A stretch of DNA of 64,000 bases from DB1 sp049323655 (GCA_049323655.1 JBMONO010000034.1:62001-126000); one strand, 5' to 3'; shown: positions 1 through 8,793, numbered from the stretch's first letter. Numbers and translations: made by a program. Notes: generated from the letters alone by a model not told the origin.

Positions 1-775
1 TAGAAAAATCGATTATCTGTTTGCAGAAGCCGCCGACAAAGCGCGCCTCCCTGCTGCGCAGGCCTGTCCGGCCGAGGAAGTGGCGGATGTTATGCATCCA
101 GTAGCCGTACCTTTCCTCCTGCAGATAGCCGATGGCGCGCAACGCCTCTTCGATCAGGCCATACAGGGTTTCCCGCTCGCGATTGCAGGCCAGTCTGGCC
201 GGGGCTGGTCGATTATCCTGCTGCACTCGCAGCACCTCGCTGTAGAGTTCGTAGGCCAGTAGCGCCACTGCCTGGGCCAGATTGAGGGAGGAAAAATCCG
301 CGGTGGGAATGGTGGTGACGATATTGCACAGTTTCAGGTCGTCGTTGCTCAGACCCCGATCCTCCGGACCGAAGAGCAGGGCGGCCTGGTTGTTTACCAG
401 TTTGGGTACGAGATCGACCATGGCCGTCTTGGGCCCTGCCATGGTATGGCGTTGGCGTCCCTGGCGAGCGCTGGTGCCGACGACCCACTGAAAGGGGGCA
501 AGTGCCTCGTCGAGCCGGGAAAAGATCTCCAGGCCGTCGATCAGGTGACGGGCGTGATGGGTGGCCAGTTTTCGCATGCGCTCCTCGTCCGGCTTCTCCT
601 TTCCCACCAGGATCAACCGGCTGATTCCCATGTTGCAGGCGACCCGGGCCGCGGCGCCGACGTTTTCCGGATAGGCCGGCCGGACCAGGACAATGGCGAC
701 CTGGGAAAGTAGTTTTTTCCGGAATTCGATAACAGGGGAATGAGAATGCTCGATACGGCTCATCGGGGCGTTCAT
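1..775 (-). CDS. trmJ: tRNA/rRNA methyltransferase TrmJ (SPOUT), C-terminus cut by window edge
   Basis: SpoU/TrmH-type SPOUT methyltransferase; TrmJ 2'-O-methylates nucleotide 32 of tRNAs using SAM. The reading frame is open from an ATG at 775 to the window edge, giving 258 residues, already slightly longer than E. coli TrmJ, so only a short tail should be missing. The three SPOUT motifs are visible: RPAYPENVGAAARVACNMG near the N-terminus, LLFGPEDRGLS in the middle and TADFSSLNLAQAVALLAYE after it, which form the trefoil-knot SAM site. The start ATG overlaps the TGA of rnr as ATGA, so the two are probably translationally coupled in one rnr-trmJ transcript. TrmJ rather than TrmL/TrmH is favoured by the long C-terminal region after the knot; the exact target RNA is inferred from family membership. 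Confidence 0.9.
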   Translation of the reverse strand, partial: MNAPMSRIEHSHSPVIEFRKKLLSQVAIVLVRPAYPENVGAAARVACNMGISRLILVGKEKPDEERMRKLATHHARHLIDGLEIFSRLDEALAPFQWVVGTSARQGRQRHTMAGPKTAMVDLVPKLVNNQAALLFGPEDRGLSNDDLKLCNIVTTIPTADFSSLNLAQAVALLAYELYSEVLRVQQDNRPAPARLACNRERETLYGLIEEALRAIGYLQEERYGYWMHNIRHFLGRTGLRSREARFVGGFCKQIIDFS

Positions 776-3033
776 CGGGCGGCGGCAGCCGAGGCCGCGG
801 TTCGTTTTTCTTCAAGGGCAAAATTGATACGTCGTGCTCGCTTGTCTACCCCGAGGAGCCGAACAATGACCTCATCGCCGACCTGATAAGTGACGCGACT
901 GCGGCCGGCGACCAGCATGTGGCGTTTTTCGAGAAATTCATAAGAGTCGGGGGGGAGGTCGGACATTGCCACCCCACCGCTGATCATGGTCCCGGCCAAC
1001 TCGACAAAAAGCCCGAAAGAGGTGATGCCGGAGATCACTGCGCTAAATCGTTCGCCGACTTTGTCGGCCATGTAGCGGACCTTGAGGCGGTCGAACATTT
1101 CCCGTTCCGCGTCCACCGCCACCCGTTCCCGCCTGGAGAGGAACTCGCCAGCTTCGTGGAGATCAACCGGCGGCCTGGTCTGCTGTTTGTCCGGCCAGAG
1201 ATGCTGCTGCAAGGCACGGTGAACCATCAGGTCGGGATAACGACGGATGGGCGAGGTGAAATGGGTATAATCAGCGGCCGCCAGCCCGAAATGACCGATG
1301 TTGTCTGGGGCGTAGCGCGCCTGCTGCATGGTCCGCAGGATGAGATTGCTGACCAGATATTCCCGGCTCGTCCCCCTGGTCTGCTCGATAAGGCGATTAA
1401 ACCAGCGCGAGTCATAGCGATCGCCCTTGAGCTGGTAACCCATCGAGATCATGAACTCGGCGAACTCCGCGACCTTGGTCGGCTCGGGCGCCTGGTGGAC
1501 CCGGTAGAGGGCGGCGACATGACGGCGGGTGAAGGTTGCCGCCACCGCCTCGTTGGCGGCCAGCATGAACTCCTCGATGATTTTGTGGGCCAGATTACGC
1601 TCCTGCACGGAGATGGCAGCGATCCGGTCACTGGCAGCATCAATCTCGACAAAGGGTTCAGGAATCTCAAAACCCATGCTGCCCCGGGCGATCCGTTGCT
1701 GCTCGAGCCCGCCGGCCAGCTCAGCCATCCATTTGAGAGGGGTGAGCAGCGGCTTGAAGAGGCGGCGCACCGCGGCCTCGCGGTCCACGACGATGCGCCG
1801 GACCAGGGTATAAGTGAGTCGGTAAGCGCTGCGGATGACGCTTTTGACAAAACGGGTCGTCTGCCGCTGGCCGTTCCGGTCGAAATCGAGGATGGCGGTA
1901 AAGGCGTAACGATCCACCTCCGGGTTGAGGCTGCACAGGTTGTTTGACAGCCGCTCCGGCAGCATCGGCACTACCCCGGTGGGGAAATAGACGCTGGTGC
2001 CGCGTTCCCAGGCGTCCCGATCTAGCGATGTGCCGGGCCGGACATAATGGCTGACATCGGCAATGGAGACATAGAGGCGATAGCCCTTTTTCGTCTTCAG
2101 CACCGCCACGGCATCGTCGAAATCCCGGGCCGTCTCGCCGTCGATGGTCACATGGAGGATATCGCGCAGATCAGTGCGATCCGGGGTGAGAATCACCTGA
2201 TCGGGAAAACGGTTGGCCTCAGCCAGGCTGGTCTCCTGAAAGACATGGGGCAGGTCGAATTTGCGGATCACCATCTCCATCTGGACCCGGCTGGTGTCGG
2301 GGTCACCGAGCACCTCGATGACGGTACCGGCGGCCGGCAAACCATCGGTGCCGAAATTGCTGATCTCGACCAGCACCGCGTCGCCGTCCTGGGCCGCCCC
2401 GGTTTTGCCTTCCGTCACCGTTACAATAAAGGGATAGCGTTCGTCCTCCGGGGTAACTCGCCCTTCCCTTCCCCGCTCGCTGTAGACGCCGACGATCCGT
2501 TTGGCAGCCCGGCCCAGCACGGTCACCACCCGTCCCTCCCGGCGGCCGCGGCGGTCCGCGGTGAACTGAACGAGGATATGGTCACCGTGCATGGCATTGC
2601 CCAGATCACGGGGGGGAATAAAGATATCCTTAGCCCCGGCCGGGGCGATGGGCTGGATCGGGATGGCAAAGGCAAAACCGCGGGGGTGGACGGCAACTGT
2701 CGCCTCGGCAAAATGATCGGGATTGAGGCGGTAGCGCTTTTTCCCCACCTTTTTGAGCAGCTGGCGGTGATCGAGCTCGTCGAGCAGTGTCTCAATCTCC
2801 TTGCGTTGGCACCGGCTTTCAGCCAGTATGGCGATGATCTCCTTCATATCCGCTTTCTCGCCGCGGTCATGGAGCAGACAGAGGAGCGCATCCTCCGCCT
2901 TCCTGGCCGCCCGGGCTGCCTTCACCTCCCGCACCGACTCATAGCGGCGGGGTATCTGCTGCTCTGGTTTTCTCCGTCTGCCTCGGCTCTGCCGGTAGCC
3001 GGCCCGTTTTCCCGTGACTCTTCTCGGTGCCAT
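772..3033 (-). CDS. rnr: Ribonuclease R
   Basis: Processive 3'-5' exoribonuclease of the RNB family, used in degradation of structured RNA and tRNA/rRNA quality control. The 753-residue protein has a very basic N-terminus (residues 1-45), a winged-helix segment (about 46-105), cold-shock-like OB folds (about 110-240), the RNB catalytic domain with the metal-binding motif TIDGETARDFDDAV at 296-309, and a C-terminal S1 domain ending near EEK. The frame is open further upstream, but the ATG at 3033 is preceded by GGAG at good spacing, while the upstream in-frame ATG at 3138 is not and would add 35 residues of unconserved sequence. The gene is divergent from the RSH gene across a 218-bp gap and overlaps trmJ downstream. 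The full domain set indicates RNase R rather than RNase II. Confidence 0.95.
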   Translation of the reverse strand: MAPRRVTGKRAGYRQSRGRRRKPEQQIPRRYESVREVKAARAARKAEDALLCLLHDRGEKADMKEIIAILAESRCQRKEIETLLDELDHRQLLKKVGKKRYRLNPDHFAEATVAVHPRGFAFAIPIQPIAPAGAKDIFIPPRDLGNAMHGDHILVQFTADRRGRREGRVVTVLGRAAKRIVGVYSERGREGRVTPEDERYPFIVTVTEGKTGAAQDGDAVLVEISNFGTDGLPAAGTVIEVLGDPDTSRVQMEMVIRKFDLPHVFQETSLAEANRFPDQVILTPDRTDLRDILHVTIDGETARDFDDAVAVLKTKKGYRLYVSIADVSHYVRPGTSLDRDAWERGTSVYFPTGVVPMLPERLSNNLCSLNPEVDRYAFTAILDFDRNGQRQTTRFVKSVIRSAYRLTYTLVRRIVVDREAAVRRLFKPLLTPLKWMAELAGGLEQQRIARGSMGFEIPEPFVEIDAASDRIAAISVQERNLAHKIIEEFMLAANEAVAATFTRRHVAALYRVHQAPEPTKVAEFAEFMISMGYQLKGDRYDSRWFNRLIEQTRGTSREYLVSNLILRTMQQARYAPDNIGHFGLAAADYTHFTSPIRRYPDLMVHRALQQHLWPDKQQTRPPVDLHEAGEFLSRRERVAVDAEREMFDRLKVRYMADKVGERFSAVISGITSFGLFVELAGTMISGGVAMSDLPPDSYEFLEKRHMLVAGRSRVTYQVGDEVIVRLLGVDKRARRINFALEEKRTAASAAAAR

Positions 3034-3251
3034 TTTTGCTCCACGGATGCGATAAAACTGGAAAAAGCGATCGGCTCTCGGCTGTTCCGGCCGCGACGCG
3101 GCAGTGTCGTTCAGTCGGACAGAGTGGGCGCCCGGCAAAATATCCGTTTTCCCGCTTTCCTTTTTTCGAATATTATTTTAATAATAAGAAGCGGTTACAA
3201 AATCACTGACTCAACACTACCACTTTCGGGCGGAAATCTGAAATTTTTTTT

Positions 3252-5363
3252 ATGCAGCCCAGCAAATTTGACATAGCCGCCTACTGCCGGAAGATGGAAA
3301 AACTCATCGGTGGCCAGGAGGGACAGGCGGCCCTCTTCTGGAAGGCGCTTTCCTTTTCGGTTGATGCGCACCAGAATCAGAAGCGTAAGTCCGGTGAGGC
3401 GTATGTCAGTCACCCCTGCCAGGTGGCTCTCATCCTGGTGGATGAGCTTGGGGTCATGGATCCGGCTACTTTGGCGGCGGCCATGTTGCATGATACGATC
3501 GAGGATGTTCCTGAGGTTACCACCGATCTCATCAGCTCCCTGTTCGGCAAGCATGTAGCCGCCATTGTCGACGGCTGCACCAAGATCAGCCATTTTTCCG
3601 GTGACCGTCAGACCTTTTACAAGCTGGTGCACCGCAAGATCTTTTCCGGTGCCGCTTCTCGCATCGAGATCATGCTGATCAAGCTTGCCGATCGGCTCCA
3701 CAATTTGCGTACCATGGCCTCCATGCCCAAGCACAAAAGGCAGAAGATCGCCGATGAGACGCTCAACGTCTATGCCCCCATGGCCGGTGTGATGGGGCTT
3801 TTCGGTCTGAAGCGGGAACTTTACGACATTGCTTTGACCTACAAGTTTCCCCGGCAGAGTCAGAAGGTGCTTGCCCATATCCGCCATCTGCAGGCTCTGG
3901 AAGAAGGTAACAGAAGAGTGGTGGATACCCTGAAGGAGGCCTTTGAACAGTCCTGGGTGTCTGCCGATATCCGCCTGAAGGCCAAGGGACTCTGGGCCTA
4001 TTACAACCCCATCGAAAACGTCCTGGTCCGGGATATTGAAAATCCGCTGGAGATTATCATTGTCGTTGATGATCTCCAGTCCTGTTATCGGGCCCTTGGC
4101 ATTATCAACCAGCATTTCCCGCCCATCCCCCGCACGATCCGTGACTTTATCGCCAATCCGAAACCCACCGGCTACAAGAGCCTGCATGCCCGGGCCAACA
4201 TCAGGGGCCAGAATTACCTGTTCAAGATCAGAACTCTGCAGATGGTGCATGACGCCAAAAAAGGGATCATCCGGGAATGGCTGTCCCTGGGCACGGTGCC
4301 GACCAGTTTCGAGCGGGAGATCCGTGAGATGTTCGGCATCCTCGGGACGGACGAGAGCCTTTCCTATCGAGAGATGATTGCCGCCAGCGGCAAAAAGGAG
4401 ATTTACACCTTCACCCCGAAGGGAGACTGTCATTGCCTGCCGAGCCAGAGTATTGTTCTTGATTTTGCTTTCAAGGTGCACACCGAGGTCGGCCTCCACT
4501 GCATCTCAGCAATGGTCGGCGGCAAAACGGTCAAACCTGATTATGTGTTAAAGGACGGGGATCGCATTCAGATCAATACCCAGGAGCGGCCGGTCAGATT
4601 TGACCCGGACATCCTCCATCGCTGTCAGACCCCACGTGCCCGTTCTGAGCTGGCCCGACTGTTCCGCCTGAAGCGGGAGGCACTGGCCCGCGACATCGGC
4701 CGATCGTTGTTGCGCCAGGAGCTGCAACGGTATGGGGTGCCTTTCGCCGTCCTCGACGCTGAAGAGACCATTGATATCCTTGAGTATTTCGGCAAGGAGA
4801 ATCTTGCCGCCCTCTTTTTGGATGTTGGTCAGGGCAATCTGCGGCTCAAGGAGCTTGTTTATGAGATCACCCATGGACTCTATGCCGGCAGGGAGATGCT
4901 GCAGCCGCCGACCGGGGCGTTAAACAGTATTGACCTTGAATCCCTTGATCCGGAATGCGTCAAGCTTTCCCAGTGTTGCCAACCTCTGCCCGTTGACAAG
5001 AGTCTGCTTGGCCTGTTGAGCGAACGCGGACTTTCGGTCCACAAAAAAGAGTGCCCGAAGCTCAATGCCCTGAAGATTCAGCGGGAGGACGTGGTGGCAG
5101 TGCGCTGGAATCTCAAGAAGACCCTGCTGGAAAAGCCTCAGTCCCTGTTGATCTACAAAAATATCCCCCGCAACCGGATGTTCATGCTCCTCAGCGTCGC
5201 TCCGCTCGCCATGAAGATCAGCGAAGTGGTTGCTTTGTCGACCAGGCCGGAGATCACCGCCTGGGAGGTCAATTTTACCGCGGAAACCCTGCAGGATTTG
5301 AAGAATATTCTCAACCATTTCAGCAAAAGTAAACTGGAATACGAATTCATCCTTGAGCTGTGA
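3252..5363 (+). CDS. RelA/SpoT-family (p)ppGpp enzyme, hydrolase intact, synthetase apparently degenerate
   Basis: Long RSH protein of 703 residues with the usual order: HD hydrolase (about 40-195), synthetase (about 230-345), TGS (384-443), a zinc-finger-like region with CC at 575-576 and a C-terminal ACT-like segment (about 630-703). The hydrolase keeps its metal and catalytic motifs: SHP at 53-54, HDTIED at 80-85 and LADRLHNLRTM at 145-155. The synthetase fold is recognisable (ANPKPTGYKSLH, residues 301-312) but the acidic and arginine positions needed for pyrophosphate transfer are changed by eye alignment: the usual D-L-x-A-x-R stretch reads NPLEII (264-269), and the E of the usual E-I/V-Q-I-R-T reads LFKIRT (323-328). 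The likely activity is (p)ppGpp hydrolysis only, so another synthetase would be expected elsewhere in the genome. No strong Shine-Dalgarno precedes the ATG. Confidence 0.88.
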   Translation: MQPSKFDIAAYCRKMEKLIGGQEGQAALFWKALSFSVDAHQNQKRKSGEAYVSHPCQVALILVDELGVMDPATLAAAMLHDTIEDVPEVTTDLISSLFGKHVAAIVDGCTKISHFSGDRQTFYKLVHRKIFSGAASRIEIMLIKLADRLHNLRTMASMPKHKRQKIADETLNVYAPMAGVMGLFGLKRELYDIALTYKFPRQSQKVLAHIRHLQALEEGNRRVVDTLKEAFEQSWVSADIRLKAKGLWAYYNPIENVLVRDIENPLEIIIVVDDLQSCYRALGIINQHFPPIPRTIRDFIANPKPTGYKSLHARANIRGQNYLFKIRTLQMVHDAKKGIIREWLSLGTVPTSFEREIREMFGILGTDESLSYREMIAASGKKEIYTFTPKGDCHCLPSQSIVLDFAFKVHTEVGLHCISAMVGGKTVKPDYVLKDGDRIQINTQERPVRFDPDILHRCQTPRARSELARLFRLKREALARDIGRSLLRQELQRYGVPFAVLDAEETIDILEYFGKENLAALFLDVGQGNLRLKELVYEITHGLYAGREMLQPPTGALNSIDLESLDPECVKLSQCCQPLPVDKSLLGLLSERGLSVHKKECPKLNALKIQREDVVAVRWNLKKTLLEKPQSLLIYKNIPRNRMFMLLSVAPLAMKISEVVALSTRPEITAWEVNFTAETLQDLKNILNHFSKSKLEYEFILEL

Positions 5364-5380
5364 TCTGCCCATTTTTTCTC

Positions 5381-6070
5381 TCAACCGAGCCGGGTCTCGC
5401 CATCTGCAAGTGCGGTCAGTGCCTGTTCGTCGAGAATGGTGATGCGACTCCCCTCCGTGGCGATGATGCTCTGGCTGGACATTCTGCTCAGAATGCGTGA
5501 CAGCGTTTCCGGAATGGTGCCAAGGAGGCTGGCAAGCTGGGTGCGGGAGACGGCCAGCTCCACCCGGTTTCCATCCCCTTCACGCTCCCGGGCCAGCAGA
5601 AGATAGGCCGCGAGCCGGCCCGGCACCTCCTTCAGTGACAGGGTTTCGATCAGGTGGGCAAATTGTTTCAGTCGGAAAGAGAGGGTGGCCAGCATGTTCA
5701 TGGCGAGGGAAGGATGGGCGCTGATCAATTCGATAAAGGCCTGACGCGGAAAAAAGAAGATACGGCTTTTTTCCAGGGCTATGGCATTGGCGGGATAGGG
5801 TGAGCCGGTAAACACCGCTACTTCGGCAAAGGGTTCGCCGGGACCGAATATATGAAGGATCTGCTCCTTACCATCCATTGACAGCTTGAAGATCTTTACC
5901 CGGCCGCTGATGACGACAAAAAAGCCATTACCCGGTTCCCCTTCGGAAAAAATCGGCGTTGCGCGGGCAACCTCCTGATCGACGACGATCATCGCCAGTT
6001 CGTCGTAGTCGTCTCCGCGCATTCCTTGAAAGAGCGGGATCGCGGCAACAAGGTCACGGATTTTCGTCAT
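5381..6070 (-). CDS. Crp/Fnr-family transcription regulator
   Basis: A 229-residue regulator with an N-terminal cyclic-nucleotide-binding-type beta roll (about 10-125, with GEPGNGFFVVISGRVKI and GPGEPFAEVAVFTG), a linking helix and a C-terminal winged helix (about 145-215) whose recognition segment reads SRTQLASLLGTIPETLSRILSRM. There is no N-terminal cysteine cluster, so it is not an Fe-S FNR; ligand unknown. The beta-roll motif FAEVAVF resembles the phosphate-binding cassette but lacks the Arg-Ser pair that contacts cAMP in Crp, so cAMP is unlikely. The start overlaps the end of the phosphopantetheinyl transferase gene by 17 bp, implying one transcript. The 3' end faces the RSH gene at a distance of 17 bp. 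Its regulon cannot be told from the window. Confidence 0.88.
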   Translation of the reverse strand: MTKIRDLVAAIPLFQGMRGDDYDELAMIVVDQEVARATPIFSEGEPGNGFFVVISGRVKIFKLSMDGKEQILHIFGPGEPFAEVAVFTGSPYPANAIALEKSRIFFFPRQAFIELISAHPSLAMNMLATLSFRLKQFAHLIETLSLKEVPGRLAAYLLLAREREGDGNRVELAVSRTQLASLLGTIPETLSRILSRMSSQSIIATEGSRITILDEQALTALADGETRLG

Positions 6071-6884
6071 TTTTGTCCTCTTCTGTCATGGTAAAGGCCA
6101 GCATGACCCCACCGCTTTTTCTGAGCCAGACCGGCATGGTGAACAGTTCGCTCCCGTTAACCGTCGTAACGGTTGCTATCATCCGCAGTCCCCGTTCTTC
6201 CCGGATCAGCCCGTGGAGTCCAATGGCCTGGAAAGCCGGCATTTCTGAACCCGGTGTAGCCTTTTTCACCGCCTCTTTGGCAGACCAGATGGCGGTGAGG
6301 GCTGCCTGGCTTCCGTATATCGTGTCGAGTTCTCTGAGTGTCCACCGGTCATTGGTGCTGACAAAACGTTCCTGTACCCGTGCCACCGTCGGTGTTATGG
6401 ACTGGATATCGATCCCGCAGTGTCGGTCGGCCACGAGGGCCACCGCCCGCCTGCCGCCGTGCGATATCGATACGTGCAACCGACGGTTTGGAGAATGACC
6501 GTCTTGCCAGCTGATCTCCGGTTTCCCTGTTCCGTTCGCCACAATCGCAATCATTTTTCCCATCTCCTCTCCTGTTGCGATGTTGATCTTGATGCCGCCG
6601 GTCTGCAGGGCCGCATATTTTGCCGCCAGCCGGCCACCCAGCCATTCGATTTTTCTTTTTTCCAGCTGATAGCCGGCGAACTGCTGCATTTCACCATCGG
6701 TCAGCCACCCTGAGTCGACGACGGTTACCGTCGTCCGGGCGAGAAGGGTTTGCAGTCGGGCCAAGTCGACGATAGCAAGGGTGAACTGCTGCGACAATTC
6801 CGTCACCGACGGCCAGGCCCGCCGGGTGAGAGCCGTGCCGTCGCACAGTGGCAGTGTCCTCCTTTTTCTTTTGTTCTTATCCAT
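6054..6884 (-). CDS. 4'-phosphopantetheinyl transferase superfamily protein
   Basis: Sfp/AcpT-like enzyme of 276 residues that would transfer phosphopantetheine from CoA to a carrier-protein serine. The two signature motifs are present: SISHGGRRAVALVADRHCGIDIQ (about 139-161) carrying the Mg-binding acidic residue, and WSAKEAVKKA (200-209) carrying the catalytic Glu and Lys. The usual GIDIE reads GIDIQ, a mild deviation. About 130 residues precede the first motif, so it is the long Sfp/EntD-like form rather than short AcpS. It is followed by an overlapping Crp/Fnr gene and diverges from cvpA. No polyketide, siderophore or nonribosomal synthetase lies nearby, so the acceptor is unknown; fatty-acid carrier protein is the default guess. 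Confidence 0.85.
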   Translation of the reverse strand: MDKNKRKRRTLPLCDGTALTRRAWPSVTELSQQFTLAIVDLARLQTLLARTTVTVVDSGWLTDGEMQQFAGYQLEKRKIEWLGGRLAAKYAALQTGGIKINIATGEEMGKMIAIVANGTGKPEISWQDGHSPNRRLHVSISHGGRRAVALVADRHCGIDIQSITPTVARVQERFVSTNDRWTLRELDTIYGSQAALTAIWSAKEAVKKATPGSEMPAFQAIGLHGLIREERGLRMIATVTTVNGSELFTMPVWLRKSGGVMLAFTMTEEDKNDENP

Positions 6885-6931
6885 TATTGCGGGTATAGTG
6901 GATGCAATTTTTGCTGGTAGGGTGCCACGAC

Positions 6932-7495
6932 ATGTCCATGCTTGATTTCATCATCATTTTTTTAGTTGCCGTTTTCCTTGTCAGGGGAATCTGGATCGGC
7001 TTTGTCCGACAGCTCGCCTCCATCGCTGCGCTGGTGCTGGGTTTTGTCATTGCCGGCCGTTGTTATGGCGAATCGGCCGCTTTTGTCACTCCTTTTGTCC
7101 GTGACCCTCAGCTCGGTTTTTTTATTGCGTATCTGGTTCTTTTTGCCGCCGTCTTCGGGGCCGTCATTCTGCTCGGCGTTTTTCTTCGCCAGGTCGTCAC
7201 CCTTTCGCTGCTCGGCTGGTTTGACCGGATGCTGGGTGGTGTTTTCGGCATCGCCAAGGCTGCACTGCTCTCCTGTCTGCTGGTTATGTCTGCAGGTCTC
7301 GTCGTCTCGGGCTCCCACCCTTTTTTCCGCAGCTCGTCCCTTTATCCCTATCTGGAAAACGGCTCACAATTGCTGCTCATCCTCATTCGCGACCGCCAGC
7401 TCCGCGACTCCCTCTGGCCCCGGCTGCCCGCTATCGTCCCTATGTCTGATTCCCCGGTACAAACGGGCAAGCCGGTCCGGAGTGGCGCCGAGTAA
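6932..7495 (+). CDS. cvpA: CvpA family inner-membrane protein
   Basis: Small membrane protein of 187 residues with four hydrophobic helices: FIIIFLVAVFLVRGIWIGF, IAALVLGFVIAG, FFIAYLVLFAAVFGAVILLG and a last one around AALLSCLLVMSAGLVV. The motif G(I/F)ARQ-type loop (WIGFVRQLASI) and the arrangement match the CvpA/colicin V production family, which is involved in envelope homeostasis. The ATG at 6932 is preceded by GGTAGGG; an in-frame ATG at 6902 would add ten residues with no better ribosome site. The last 132 bases overlap, tail to tail, with the glycosyltransferase gene on the other strand. Confidence 0.85.
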   Translation: MSMLDFIIIFLVAVFLVRGIWIGFVRQLASIAALVLGFVIAGRCYGESAAFVTPFVRDPQLGFFIAYLVLFAAVFGAVILLGVFLRQVVTLSLLGWFDRMLGGVFGIAKAALLSCLLVMSAGLVVSGSHPFFRSSSLYPYLENGSQLLLILIRDRQLRDSLWPRLPAIVPMSDSPVQTGKPVRSGAE

Positions 7496-8134
7496 AAAAC
7501 CCGCAACCATCAGCTGATTGAGCAGTGTTGTTCGTATTATCCCCAGTTGCCGCCAGCGTCGGTCCGAGGTCAGGGCGGTTTCGGCAAGCAGTCTGATTCT
7601 CCCTTTTTTGCGAAGACGGCGGACCAGGCAGAAGTCTTCCATGATCGGCATCTCGGGATATCCACCGAGTTCAATAAAATCCACTCTTTTCAGAAAGATG
7701 CCCTGATCGCCGTAGGGCAGTTTCAGGAGGCGAGCGCGAAGGTTTGCCAGTTTGGCGATCAAGCGCAGCCCGCCGCCTGGCCCGTCGATACCCAGGCGAA
7801 ACGCGCCGGCAATCCATTTTCCCGATGTCATGGTCTCTTCCACTGCTGCCATGAATCCATTTGGCAGACGTGTGTCGCCATGGAGAAACAGCAGGATATC
7901 GCCCCTTGCCGCTGTTGCACCGACGTTCATTTGCCTGGCCCGGCCCTTTTCCGTTTCCATCACCATGGCCCCTTGCTGTGCTGCGATATCCCTGGTACGG
8001 TCGGAGCTGCCGCCGTCAACGACCACGATTTCCAGGCCTTGAGCGCTCCCCAGGGAGTGCAGGGTGCGGCCGATATACTCCTCTTCGTTGTACACCGGAA
8101 TGATGATGGTAAGAATCGGCTTTTTCCTGTCCAT
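7364..8134 (-). CDS. GT2 glycosyltransferase, TIGR04283 type
   Basis: Family 2 glycosyltransferase of 256 residues, of the subgroup called rSAM/selenodomain-associated transferase 2. Visible are the nucleotide-sugar fold start LTIIIPVYNEEEYIGRTL, the acidic site VVDGGSSDRT, the DxD-like LFLHGDTRLP, and YGDQGIFLKR, typical of the subgroup. It lies 5 bp downstream of the DUF2064 transferase, its usual partner. No membrane anchor is evident except a weak hydrophobic stretch near LNQLMVAGFLLGA. The product and acceptor are not known for most members. Its final 44 codons are antisense to the end of cvpA, yet both frames keep family-like sequence up to the overlap. Confidence 0.88.
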   Translation of the reverse strand: MDRKKPILTIIIPVYNEEEYIGRTLHSLGSAQGLEIVVVDGGSSDRTRDIAAQQGAMVMETEKGRARQMNVGATAARGDILLFLHGDTRLPNGFMAAVEETMTSGKWIAGAFRLGIDGPGGGLRLIAKLANLRARLLKLPYGDQGIFLKRVDFIELGGYPEMPIMEDFCLVRRLRKKGRIRLLAETALTSDRRWRQLGIIRTTLLNQLMVAGFLLGATPDRLARLYRGIRHRDDSGQPGPEGVAELAVANEDEQQL

Positions 8135-8139
8135 TATTG

Positions 8140-8793
8140 TCAGATGTCGATCCCGGTGAGTAGCTCAGGTAAGTTATTTGCCAGCAGGGCCAGATCTTCC
8201 GGCCGGTCGATGTCGGGCAGCGGTGGCAGCATGGCAACGGTTATGTTGTGCGCTTTGCACTTGTCCATCGTCTGCCGCAGAACACCTTCCCCTCCCCAGT
8301 TTATGTTCTCCCACAGAAGATCAGCCGGTCTGTTCAGGCCGAGCAGATAATAGCCGCCGTCATGGGCCGGGCCGATTACCGCATCCCGCGTCCCCAGCAA
8401 GTTAAAGGCCTCGTCAAGCAATTCTGCGGTGAGAAAGGGGCAATCAGCGCCGATGATGACGGTGCGGGCCGCATCGCAGGCAAATGCCGTGTTGACCGCA
8501 TGGCGCATCCGCATGCCTAGATCTCCCCCGTGCTGTTTTTTGACGGCGCATCCGATCGGCACCCACCTTCGGACTTCTTTAGTTGACCCGCCGTCGAAAT
8601 AAACTTCGACCCGCAGTGCCCGCTTTTCCTGCATTGCCAGGGCCTGTCTATACATCAGTTCAGTCATCCGCTGCTGGAGTCTGGCCGCCCCTTCTGCGCC
8701 CAAGGCCGGGATCAGCCGCGTTTTGACCAAGCCCGGGCGCGGGTAGCGGGTAAATAGTAATAGCGTTTCGAGGGGAAGATTTGGTAGTGTCAT
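8140..8793 (-). CDS. DUF2064 (TIGR04282) nucleotidyltransferase-like protein
   Basis: A 217-residue protein of the rSAM/selenodomain-associated transferase 1 family, which has a GT-A fold related to MobA/CofC nucleotidyltransferases. Diagnostic segments are LLLFTRYPRPGLVKTRLIPALG at the N-terminus, VIIGADCPFL in the middle and IGPAHDGGYYLLGL. It precedes the TIGR04283 glycosyltransferase by 5 bp, and the pair is a recurrent module next to radical SAM genes of arsenosugar type; here no such radical SAM gene is adjacent. Proposed role is activation or transfer of an unknown small metabolite. It diverges from the UPF0280 gene with a 48-bp gap. Confidence 0.87.
   Translation of the reverse strand: MTLPNLPLETLLLFTRYPRPGLVKTRLIPALGAEGAARLQQRMTELMYRQALAMQEKRALRVEVYFDGGSTKEVRRWVPIGCAVKKQHGGDLGMRMRHAVNTAFACDAARTVIIGADCPFLTAELLDEAFNLLGTRDAVIGPAHDGGYYLLGLNRPADLLWENINWGGEGVLRQTMDKCKAHNITVAMLPPLPDIDRPEDLALLANNLPELLTGIDI

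Noticed and set aside
213..821. Minus-strand frame over trmJ in the wrong frame
   Set aside because: A Pro/Gly/Arg-rich shadow of trmJ; the conserved SPOUT motifs lie in the neighbouring frame, which is open to the window edge.
2047..3276. Plus-strand frame of 409 codons over rnr
   Set aside because: Antisense to conserved RNase R domains; no motif and no upstream signal.
3195..4499. Minus-strand frame of 434 codons over the RSH gene
   Set aside because: Antisense to the HD and synthetase domains, without family features.
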